DNA of 64,000 nucleotides from Linum tenue (Eukaryota; Streptophyta; Magnoliopsida; Malpighiales; Linaceae): the NCBI GenBank assembly GCA_946122785.1, contig CAMGYJ010000005.1, positions 83,694,547-83,758,546 of the forward strand, given 5' to 3'. Shown piece after piece: positions 10,325 through 19,549 of this stretch (the first letter of the stretch is position 1; the number at the start of each line of letters is the position of its first letter). The notes beneath the pieces were generated by a model, which worked only from the letters and a program-made list of their open reading frames with translations, did no database searches and had not been told where the DNA came from. The position numbers and the translations under genes are program-made.

Positions 10325-11103
10325 ATGTTTGCCCTCAATCAACTAATTTATCCTAGAGATGATGGCTTCCCTCATAAGGCGATTTGGCATACTCCAGTCT
10401 CAATAAAGGTGAAGGCATTCATGTGGCTTGTGATACACAAGAGAATTCTACACACGACAATCTTAAGAATAAAAGGATGGAGCATTTTCAGCAGGTGTGT
10501 ACTATGCGAAATGGAGGAAGAAAATGTGGATAATGTTTTGTGTGCATGTAGGTTCAACATATCTATAAGGAACCATCTTTGTCAAATGTTGGAGCTCGTG
10601 GGGTCTTTTTCGAGGATATTGCTACAACTATCAAGGGCTGGCCGCCAGATAATCCATCAAATTGGAAGTGTTGGATTAGACAAAGACTCCTTCATGCCTA
10701 CACTTAGGAACTTTGGAGTGAAAGAAATGCTCGGACGTTTAATGGCAGATCAACATCGTGGCAACTCATCTTTCACAAAACCTATTGTGCTTGCTCCATT
10801 GTGTATCTGTCAAAGGCGTCATAAGTGAACAACGTCAGGTTGAATAGTTGGCTAAGATGCATCAATTTTCCCCCCTGTCCCTCGTCAAGATTGTCATTGG
10901 GAATTGATGTAATAGGCCCGTGTTTGCAACTCCAGTGGGGTGAGATTCTAATGAGTTATGGTATTGATTGTTTTGTGGTTGTTCTTTTCCTACCATGTTG
11001 GCCTTGTGGTGTTGTCGTCTTGGCTTTATTTGGCACACATGTGTTTGTTCAGGGTTGTTTTCATGGGTTTGCTACTCTGTCAGTTGTTTTCTCGTATGGG
11101 TGT
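10325..11103 (+). pseudogene. LINE zf-RVT fragment, 5' part of a split LINE
   Basis: The frame 10325-10828 has IWHTPVSIKVKAFMWLVIHK, then CVLCEMEEENVDNVLCAC, which match the zf-RVT region of plant L1-type reverse transcriptases (x-P-x-K-x-K-F-x-W-x, then C-x-x-C with downstream H/C). The RT core upstream is missing. The 3' untranslated part continues to 11103, where the gypsy element is inserted, and resumes at about 17901-18037 with a T-rich end like the 3' end of a plant LINE. Confidence 0.65.
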
Positions 11104-11540
11104 TGTCACGACCTTACTCTCGATCGTGCGGCCCTAGCTCTCAAATCCGTTAGAGCGCTAGGCAGCCTTTCTCTCAACTCACTTGCAAGCAAAGAATAAG
11201 AACAAAGACAAAGGATTGGGAGAACTCTCTAGTGTGTATTACTCTAAAAATGATGGAATGAGTTACAAGTGAGGGAGATGGCTCCTTATATAGGCATCTC
11301 CTCATACAAGGCATCAATGCCCCTCATAATGGTCCCTCTACATCAATACACCCCATAAAGTCCCCCCATAATGCACTCTAATAATGCTACCCATAATGTA
11401 GCCCATAAGTGCACCATTAAGCTCTCATTTAGGTGGAGAATCCTAGGAGCATCTCTATGCTACTAGTCTTCCATACATGCCACATGTGCAGCCACCATGT
11501 TGTCACCTTGTTGGCGCCATGTCATCTGCCACATGTGACA
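11104..11540 (-). repeat. 3' LTR of the chromovirus
   Basis: 437 bp, near-identical to 16259-16696. Both ends are TG...CA. The minus strand contains TATATAAGGAG at about 11283-11293, a probable TATA box. It lies downstream of the polyprotein in element orientation. Confidence 0.9.
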
Positions 11541-11553
11541 TCCTCCCCCACCT
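11541..11553 (-). other. polypurine tract of the chromovirus
   Basis: The minus strand reads AGGTGGGGGAGGA directly before the 3' LTR, the expected position and composition for the plus-strand priming tract. Confidence 0.75.
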
Positions 11554-14500
11554 ATGCTCGCGACGCCCTCGTCGCGTCCTCTTGATGGGATGCCTCGATC
11601 AAGTCCTTGTTCTTCCAAAGCGTGAGCTCTTTCTCCCAAGTTGCTTCACTTTCCGGAAGGTTGCGCCACTTGACCAAGTACTCCACAAAGCTTGGATGTA
11701 CGCCACGACGAGAAATGACACGATGCGCCATGATTTCTTCAACTTCATGGCCGTGTGTCTTGGTGATGAGTGTTAGTGCGCGCTGCGACTCTCTTCGCTG
11801 CTCGTCCTCCTTGTCTTCGTGGAAAGACTTGAGTTGGCTCACATGAAAGACCGGATGGATCTCCAAGTGCGTCGGCAACTCAACCTTGTACGCCACCGTG
11901 CCAATCCTCTTCACGATGGGGAATGGCCCTTCATAGCGGCGAAGCAGTCCCTTGTGCACGTTCTTGAGATGCTTGAAGCGATGAGGGTAGAACTTGACCA
12001 TCACCATGTCTCCCTCTTCAAACTCCAAGTGCCGCCTTTTTTTGTCCGCCCATTTCTTCATCTTCTTACTAGCGCGGGCTAAGTAAGACTTGGCCATCTC
12101 CATCCTCTCGTGCCAGCCTTTAGCGAACTTGTAGGCTGCCGGACTGTTGCCTCTATAACCCGTTGCCACCGTCGTTGGTGTCAAAGGTTGCTGCCCCGTC
12201 GCCAACTCAAATGGACTCGTGTTGGTCGACTCGCTGCGGTGCAAGTTGTAGGAGAACTGTGCCGTGTCCATCAACTTCACCCAATCTCGTTGGTTTGCAC
12301 TCACGTAGTGCCGCAAGTACACCTCCAACAAGGCATTCACCCGCTCCGTCTGTCCGTCGCTTTGAGGATGAAATGCCGTCGAGAAGTTCAAGTCTGAGCC
12401 CATGATCTTGAACAACTCTCGCCAAAATCTACCCGTGAAGCGCCCATCTCTGTCGCTCACGATGTTGCTAGGAACGCCCCAATACTTGACCACGTTCTTG
12501 AAGAATAGTCGCGCTGCATCCTCTGCCGTCATGTCTTTTGGGCCGGGGACGAACACTCCATACTTCGAGAATCTGTCCACCACAACCATGATGCAACCGC
12601 ATCCATCGACTTTGGGAAGTCCGATGATGAAGTCCATGCTTACACTCTCCCATGGTCGTTGAGGCGTGGGCAATGGCTCTAGCAAGCCTGTCGGGCTTCT
12701 CTGCTCCATCTTGTCTTGTTGGCACACAAGACAAGTCTTCACATACATCTCCACGTCGTCTCTCATACGCGGCCAGAAGTATGCTTCTTCGATGAGCGCT
12801 TGCGCTCTCTCGATGCCGGGATGGCCCGCCCACTTGGAATCATGGAACTCCTTCATGATCTCCTTCCTCAAGTTGGCCCATCTTGGCACGAACACTCGCT
12901 CTCCCTTGGTCATGATGAGCCCATCCTTCATCCAAAACCGTCGAGTCTTGCCTTGCTCGATGTACTCTGCTACGGTTTTGGCGAAGGGGTCATGGCCAAG
13001 ACCTTCAACGATCCGCTCCTTCAAAGGAAACATGGGCTGGCTAATGCTTGCGGCTGCACTCTTGCGGCTAAGAGCATCTGCAACGGAATTCGCCTTGCTT
13101 GGATTGTACTCCATGACGAAGTCGAACTCGGCCAAAAAGTCTTGCCACCTCGCTTGCTTGGGGGTGAGCTTCTTCTGAGTCAGAAAGTAGCTCGTTGCCA
13201 CGTTGTCCGTCTTCACTACGAACTTTGACCCCAACAAGTAGTGTCTCCATGTGCGCAAGCAATGCACCACGACCTTCATCTCCTTCTCTTGAACGGTGTA
13301 TCGCCTCTCCGTTTCGCTAAGCTTCCGACTCTCGAAGGCAATGGCGAATCTCGAAGGCAATGGGATGCCCATCTTGCATCAACACACCTCCAATCGCGAA
13401 GTCGGATGCATCGGTCTGCACTTCGTAGGCCAACGTCGGGTTGGGGAGCACGAGCATGGGCTCCTTCACCACTGCTTGCTTCAAGGCCTCGAATGCTTCT
13501 TGGCACCTTTCCGACCAATCCCACGCCTTGTTCTTCTTCAAGAGATCCGTCAAGGGTGCTGCAATGTTGGAGTAGCCCTTGATAAACCTCCGATAGTAGT
13601 TGGCAAGGCCGAGGAATGACCGCAATTCTGGCACCTTCGTCGGCGGCTCCCATTCTTGGATTGCCTGCACCTTCCCCCCATCCATCTTCAACTTGCCTCC
13701 ACCAATGATGTGCCCCAAGAATGGAACCTCCGTGGCAGCAAATGTGCACTTCTCCCTCTTGACGTACAACTCGTTGTCGCGAAGGACTTGGAAGACTTGG
13801 CGTAGATGCTCGGCATGCTCATCGAGTGTTTTGCTATACACGACGATGTCATCCAAGTAGACCACGACAAACCGGTCCAAGAATGGCTCGAACACTTGAT
13901 TCATCAAAGTGCAAAACGTGGCTGGTGCGTTGGTGAGACCGAATGGCATCACAAGAAACTCGTAAGAGCCATACCTCGTCACACAAGCCGTCTTTGGCTC
14001 GTCGCCCTCTGCTATTCGCACTTGATAGTAACCCGAGCGAAGATCAAGCTTGGTGAACCAAATTGCATCTCCAAGCTGGTCGAACAAGTCGGCAATGTTG
14101 GGAATCGGCCACTTGTTCTTCACCGTCAACTTGTTGATGGCTCTATAGTCGATGCACATCCGCAACGACCCTTCCTTCTTCTTTTGGAACAGCACCGGTG
14201 CTCCAAAAGGCGACTTCGATGGCCGCATGTAGCCTGCGTCCACCAAGTCCTTGAGCTGCCTCCGCAACTCTTCTAGCTCCGGTGGCGACATGCAGTATGG
14301 TGCTCGCGAAGGGGGCTTCGCTCCTGGCTCCAACTCGATCTTGTGGTCCACCTCTCTTCTTGGTGGCAGCTTCTTGGGCAACTCCGATGGCATCACGTCG
14401 TCGAACTCTTCGAGGACGCCTTCGATGATGGTAGTTGTGATTCCCGTTGAGCCTCCTTCTTCCTCCATTTTCAAGGACACAAGAAAGGTTGGTTCATTCT

Positions 14501-16178
14501 TCTTGAACCCCTTCAATACCTGCATGGCCGATAGAGCACTATGGGGGCCATCTTTTCTCAAGAGATGGACCGCACGGAACTCCCCCTCCTTCTCCAAGCA
14601 CATCGTGTTGGAGTTGGGCTTCAAGAACACTCCCTCCTTATCGAGGAAGTTGATGCCGAGGATGACTGGGTGATCGTCCATGGTGACAACGGAAAAGTCG
14701 ATGAGGCCTTCCCACTCGCCAAGCTTCACTGGCACGTTGTGAGCAACTCCATGGATCGGGATGGACTCCGAGTTGATCGTCTTGAGCCTCCCTTGCCCCT
14801 TCTCGTAGGCAATACCCAGCCGGTTTGCCTCCTCGATGCGAAGGAAGTTGTCCGTGGCACCGGTATCCACCAAGGCTTTTGATTCGCCTTGCGTGAATTG
14901 CGCCAGAACATAGCACCTCCCACGCTTGCTCTCCTTGACATCGGTCTTCACCGCGCCAAGCTTGCGGATTGAGCCAATCTTGGCCTCCGACGCCTTGGGC
15001 TCCTCCTCTTGAGCTTCCATGGCCGCCAACCTCGCCTTCCTTGGGCAATCCCGCACTCGATGTGGTCCATCGCAAAGGAAACAAGACATGGGTTTTGGCT
15101 CGTACTTACCCCCTTTGCTTGAACCACCTTGGTGTTGTTGAGCGCGAGTGCCCTCCTTGAAAGGCTTCTGCTGTTCTCCACCCTTGTTGGCCTTTGAACT
15201 CTTCTCTTTGCCGCTGCTCTCTTGCCTTTTTTACTCAACAAAAGACTCCGCCGTGGCCATGGCAGTTGCAAGGTCTTGCACTCCTCGACGTTGCATCTCC
15301 ATCTTGGCCCATATTTGCAGCCCATCAAGAAAGTCGTGCATGGCCTCCTTGTCCGTGATGTCCGGGATCTCTAGAAGCAGCTCCAAGAATTCTTTCACAT
15401 ATTCTCGAACTCCACCCCTATGGGTGAATCTTCTCAACTTCGAACGGGCTTCAAACTCCACGTTCTCTGGGTAGAACTGCTTCTTGATTTCTCTCTTGAA
15501 ATCTTCCCACGTTACCATCACACAAGTACCTCTTTCGACGTCTGCTTCACGTCGCCTCCACCACACCATTGCAACATCAACCAAGTATAGTGGAGCGGTA
15601 CGAAGTTTTACCTCATCCTCTTGGATGCCGGATGCCTTGAAGTATTGCTCAAGACTCCAAAGGAAGTTCTCTAACTCCCTCGCGTTCCTTGAACCTCCGA
15701 AGTTCTTCGGTCTTGGAACATCAGCACGTGGGACGGATTGCACCGGGGCTGGTCCACTAGCCATGGCTCTCTTCACGAGAGTGACCTCACTCTTGAGGTT
15801 TGCAATCTCCTCCTTCACGCCGACCAGCTCAGCCTGGACATGCTCTTTCACAACTTCAATGGTGTTGTTCATGGAGGCGGTGATGGTGTTGTTGATGAGG
15901 GCCACAAGCTCTTCCCGCATCCCATCATGGTTGATCTCCAAGCTTGTCAACCTACCCGCCATTCCTTGAACATCGCCTTGGACTTGGGCGAAGTTAGCTC
16001 CCAAATCCTCGATGGAGGAGACATCTTCGGAAAGCTTCACCTCCATCCTCGAGACTCGCCTCTCTAGAGACTTGAGAGGATCACGAGTGCTCGACGTGCC
16101 TTTGGGTCTCGAACCCGGGGTGGGCTCTCTTCCACGCTACTTCTCAACAGCATCGTCATTGACTTCTGATCCCACCAT
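11552..16178 (-). pseudogene. gag-pol polyprotein with chromodomain, broken
   Basis: One frame encodes, in order: gag with a CCHC-type knuckle [13 protein letters not shown]; aspartic protease with [11 protein letters not shown]; reverse transcriptase with [22 protein letters not shown] and [11 protein letters not shown]; RNase H with [11 protein letters not shown]; integrase with an H-C zinc region, core MDFIIGLPKVD and HPQSDGQTERVN; and a C-terminal chromodomain (VEYLVKWRNLPESEATWE), which in chromoviruses directs integration to particular chromatin. The start at 16178 (MVGSEVND) is the first ATG after the primer site in this frame. Breaks: TAG at 16139-16137, TAA at 15233-15231 between gag and the knuckle, and a frameshift inside RNase H from a 19-bp tandem duplication at 13330-13363. 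Confidence 0.93.
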
Positions 16179-16243
16179 TTTTGTTGAGGCTCTTCCTTTC
16201 CTTCTGGCTATAGGTTCAACTTTGCTAGCACAAAGCCGAACCA

Positions 16244-16256
16244 GGCTCTGATACCA
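16244..16256 (-). other. primer binding site, initiator tRNA-Met
   Basis: The minus strand reads TGGTATCAGAGCC two bases after the 5' LTR, the standard complement to the 3' end of initiator tRNA-Met. Confidence 0.9.
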
Positions 16257-16258
16257 CT

Positions 16259-16696
16259 TGTCACGACGTTACTCTCGATCGTGCGGCCCTAGCTCTCAAA
16301 TCCGTTAGAGCGCTAGGCAGCCTTTCTCTCAACTCACTTGCAAGCAAAGAATAAGAACAAAGACAAAGGATTGGGAGAACTCTCTAGTGTGTATTACTCT
16401 AAAAAATGATGGAATGAGTTACAAGTGAGGGAGATGACTCCTCATATAGGCCTCTCCTCATACAAGGCATCAATGCCCCTCATAATGGTCCCTCTACATC
16501 AATACACCCCATAAAGTCCCCCCATAATGCACTCTAATAATGCTACCCATAATGTAGCCCATAAGTGCACCATTAAGCTCTCATTTAGATGGAGAATCCT
16601 AGGAGCATCTCTATGCTACTAGTCTTCCATACATGTCACATGTGCACCCGCCATGTTGTCACCTTGTTGGCGCCATGTCATCTGCCACATGTGATA
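16259..16696 (-). repeat. 5' LTR of the chromovirus
   Basis: 438 bp, pairs with 11104-11540 with about 98 percent identity by eye. In element orientation it starts TATCACATG (a change from TGTCACATG in the other copy) and ends GTGACA. Confidence 0.9.
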
Positions 16697-16727
16697 GTGT
16701 CTTGTGATCCTTTTATTGTTCTATATA

Positions 16728-17900
16728 GGGTAAATACAATATATTAGCCAAAACTATTAACGAGTGCAAAATAATAGCCACAACAATCAAAATACAAATT
16801 ATTAGCCAATAAGCTTTATGATACTGAGTTGGCTCTCACGAGGCAGTCACCATAACATATTTTTTAATTTTAAAAATAAATTATTAAATAATTAATAAAA
16901 GGAAAGGAAAAAAAAACTAAATAAATTCTAAAAATTAAAAGGAAATCAGTGGTGTCGCTCCCTCTTCTTCTTCCTCCCTGCCCGGATCACGACCAGATCC
17001 CACATAAGAACTCCCAAATCTTAGTTCGTCTCCCTCTTCCCCCTGTCTTGCTCTGCCCTCCCCTGTCTCCTATGCGATTCAGATTGGGATTAATGGCGGC
17101 GATTCAGTTCTGGTGGCTCCCTTCTCTTTCCCCCAAACCTAATAATCGAAACCCTTCACAGAAAATCCAACCCTGAAACCCATCAATTGAAACCCCCAAA
17201 TGCATAAAATGTACTCCCATGAGGATTTCGACGATAAGAGTAAGAGATGATGGCGAACATTGATGGCAGTAGAGGGGGAGATGAGGGAAGCGAGGTAGTT
17301 AAAAAGCTATTGTGGGGCGATCGGGACATCGATCGCGGCGTAAATGGGTGCGGTAAATCTTTGAAGAAGAGGAAAAATATTGGAGTCGCTTCTAAGCCTC
17401 CAGATCGCCTCCCATCTGAGGGATCTCGCCTCCAAGTCTCCATATTGTCGCCCATCCAACGAATCTCTCCTCCAACTACGACATTGACGCTGCAACTGTT
17501 GTGTGATGATGCTACGGTGGAGAATCGGACCTAAAAAAATAATAGGTAAGGCAGAGAGAGCGAGAGGAGGAGGATTGCGGTGTGGCGGCGCTTGACGGTA
17601 AGGAGGATTGCATCGCGACGACGACAAGGAGGGGATGGTGTGGAACGGGTGCGAGGAATGTGCAAGGAAGAAAAAACGACAACTCTTCAATTTTAGGTTT
17701 ATTATTTTTTATGTTTTAAAATTATAAATCGAAAGGAGTCTGAAGTGGCCGCTGATGTGGCCTTCTTCGTTAAAAATTTAATAACGGTAATGGGTTGTTA
17801 GCCATATCTTGACCCGCAACAATAGTTATGGCTAATAATGTGTATTTCGATAGTTGTGGACTTGTGGCTATTATTTTGCACTCGTTAATAGTTCTGACTA
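16728..17900. mobile_element. Mutator-like element with long inverted ends and foreign interior
   Basis: The left end GGGTAAATACAATATATTAG continues AACTATTAACGAGTGC and CAAAATAATAGCC; the same series appears inverted at about 17790-17900. The right end lacks the outermost about 18 bp. The ends match the complete small element at 52198-52539, which has a clear 9-bp target duplication. The interior (about 16940-17690) is GC-richer, CT-rich and unlike the ends, and may be captured genic DNA. I recognise no protein in it. Confidence 0.65.
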
Positions 17901-18037
17901 CTTGGCCCACCTAATTGGTTTCCCCCCTTTGTTGTCTATTGCTGGTTCAACACCTATGAGATCCCGCTTTTGTTGTACTCTTTATGGTTTTTCTCTTCCT
18001 TTCTAATAATACATACTAGTCGCACTTATAAAAAAAT
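17901..18037 (+). pseudogene. 3' tail of the LINE split by later insertions
   Basis: T-rich sequence with TTGTTGTACTCTTTATGG and a final A-rich run, typical of the 3' end of plant L1-type LINEs. It continues the LINE fragment that ends at 11103. The A-run was later the target of the Pack-MULE. Confidence 0.5.
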
Positions 18038-19418
18038 GGGTTAAAGACACATTTGGTCACTGAGATTACAAAATCGGGACATGTTTAGTCACTAGAAAAA
18101 GTTAATATCAAATTTGGTCACTACAATTACTAAAACTGGACACATTTAGTCACTCGCCGTTAGTCTCCGTCCAACTCCGTTAATGAAGTCCGTTAAGTGC
18201 TGATGTGGCAAACAGAATTGCCTAATCAGCCGAATATAAGCCAACAAAAATAAAACCTGACCCGCCACGTCATTATAACCCGCCACGTCATTAAAACCAA
18301 CCCAACCCAACCCAACCCATGACCCAACCCCACCCAACCCTTCTTCCTCTCTAGCTCGCCGCCGCTCTGATTTCCCCTATTCAGCTCGGCGGCAAGCTTC
18401 TTCCTCCACCATCCTCCTCCTCATTCGCTCGCACTCCTGCTCGAGCTCCTCCTCTCGAGCCCGGCGGCGGGCCTCTTGCTGCTGTTGCCGAAGGTAATCG
18501 TCCACTTCTTTCCCATTCACCCAACACCGACTCCGCTCTGATTTCCCCTGTTCATCTCCGCGGCGGGCGTCTTGCTGCTGCTTATCCACTTCTTTCCCCT
18601 CCATCCAACTTCTTCTCCGCTCCGATTCTACCTGTTCAGCTCGGCGGCGGCGAGCTTCTTCTTCCTCTTCTTTCTCCATCCTCCTCCTCCTCATCCGCTC
18701 GCACTCCCGCTCGATCTCCTCCTCTCGAGCCCGGCGCCGGGCCTCTTCCTGCTGCTTCTGATTCATCCTGGCCCGAATTTGATTGTCGTACAGCTCGCGG
18801 GACCTGCCGTCTTTCAGGATCCCGTACGAGAATTGAAGCTTCTGGAAGCTCTGTTTCGCGTGCGGATCGTCGGGGTTCTTGTCGGGATGAAATTGTAGGG
18901 CCTTCTGTTTGAACGCTCTGGAGATTTCTGTCTCGGTGGTGGTTGGAGGAGCCGCCGCCGCCGCGGCGGGAGGTTTGGCCGGATAGACTCTGTCGGCCAT
19001 GGGGATTTAGATTGGGGGAGAGGGATTTGATTTGTCTGGGGAAGTGTTTGGGCTCTGAGAAAAGGGGAAGAAAGTGAAGGGAAATGTTTTTGGAGTGTGG
19101 TGGTTTTTGCTTAGGTCCAAAGGGAAGAGATTAAAAAGTGGTTGGGTGGGGTGGGGTTGGATCATGGGTTGGATTGGTTTTAATGACGTGGCGGGTCGGG
19201 TTTTATTTTTGTTGGGTTATATCCGGCTGATTAGGCAATTCTGTTTGCCACATCAGCACTTAACGGACTTCATTAACGGAGTTGGACGGAGACTAACGGC
19301 GAGTGACTAAATGTGTCCAGTTTTAGTAATTGTAGTGACCAAATTTGATATTAACTTTTTCTAATGACTAAACATGTCCCGATTTTGTAATCTCAGTGAC
19401 CAAATGTGTCTTTAACCC
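18038..19418. mobile_element. Pack-MULE carrying a DnaJ-like gene
   Basis: Inverted repeats of about 304 bp (18038-18341) and 279 bp (19140-19418) start GGGTTAAAGACACATTTGG at both ends and match with only a few mismatches; the left one has one extra 17-bp CCGCCACGTCATTATAA-type unit. TAAAAAAAT flanks the left (18029-18037) and TAAAAAAAAT the right side, consistent with the 9-bp duplications of Mutator-type transposition with one A gained. No transposase is inside. The cargo is the J-domain ORF at 18377-19000. The closeness of the ends indicates a young element. Confidence 0.88.
18377..19000 (-). CDS. DnaJ-like protein, Pack-MULE cargo, likely gene fragment
   Basis: A 207-aa ORF. Residues about 21-75 are a partial J-domain: TETEISRAFKQKALQFHPDK with the HPD motif at 38-40, then SFQKLQFSYGILKD. 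J-domains stimulate Hsp70 ATPase through HPD. The wording resembles DNAJC17-type proteins. The first helix (normally with Y-x-x-L-G) is absent and replaced by an Ala/Pro-rich leader (PPAAAAAAPPT). Residues 80-207 are a charged, probably coiled-coil region in which a module with ARREEE-like and ECERMRRR text occurs twice, as does a WxxGKEVD module. The ORF lies wholly between the inverted repeats of a Mutator-type element, so it was captured from a host gene. A separate promoter is not evident. Function is doubtful because helix I is missing. Confidence 0.7.
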   Translation of the reverse strand: MADRVYPAKPPAAAAAAPPTTTETEISRAFKQKALQFHPDKNPDDPHAKQSFQKLQFSYGILKDGRSRELYDNQIRARMNQKQQEEARRRAREEEIERECERMRRRRMEKEEEEEARRRRAEQVESERRRSWMEGKEVDKQQQDARRGDEQGKSERSRCWVNGKEVDDYLRQQQQEARRRAREEELEQECERMRRRMVEEEACRRAE

Positions 19419-19549
19419 TAAAAAAAATCAAAACTAATGATAATAATACAACAACAAGTCATTGTTCAATTTATTTCCTAACCAATTGAGTTGAGGATAA
19501 TGCTTGGACTAGCATATAGAGTCAACTTAACTCGATTTGCTTTTGTTAA

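Larger units (their letters stand above)
11104..16696 (-). mobile_element. Ty3/gypsy chromovirus-type LTR retrotransposon
   Basis: A complete-length element of 5593 bp bounded by LTRs at 11104-11540 and 16259-16696, transcribed on the minus strand. The LTRs differ by about nine substitutions and one indel by eye, near 2 percent, so the insertion is fairly recent. The host duplication looks like GTGT on each side (11100-11103 and 16697-16700). The primer site matches initiator tRNA-Met, and the polyprotein ends in a chromodomain, as in plant chromoviruses. Three breaks in the polyprotein make this copy non-autonomous. It interrupts an older LINE. Confidence 0.92.

Noticed and set aside
12666..13228. 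Two 170-codon plus-strand ORFs
   Set aside because: Both are antisense shadows of the chromovirus pol frame.
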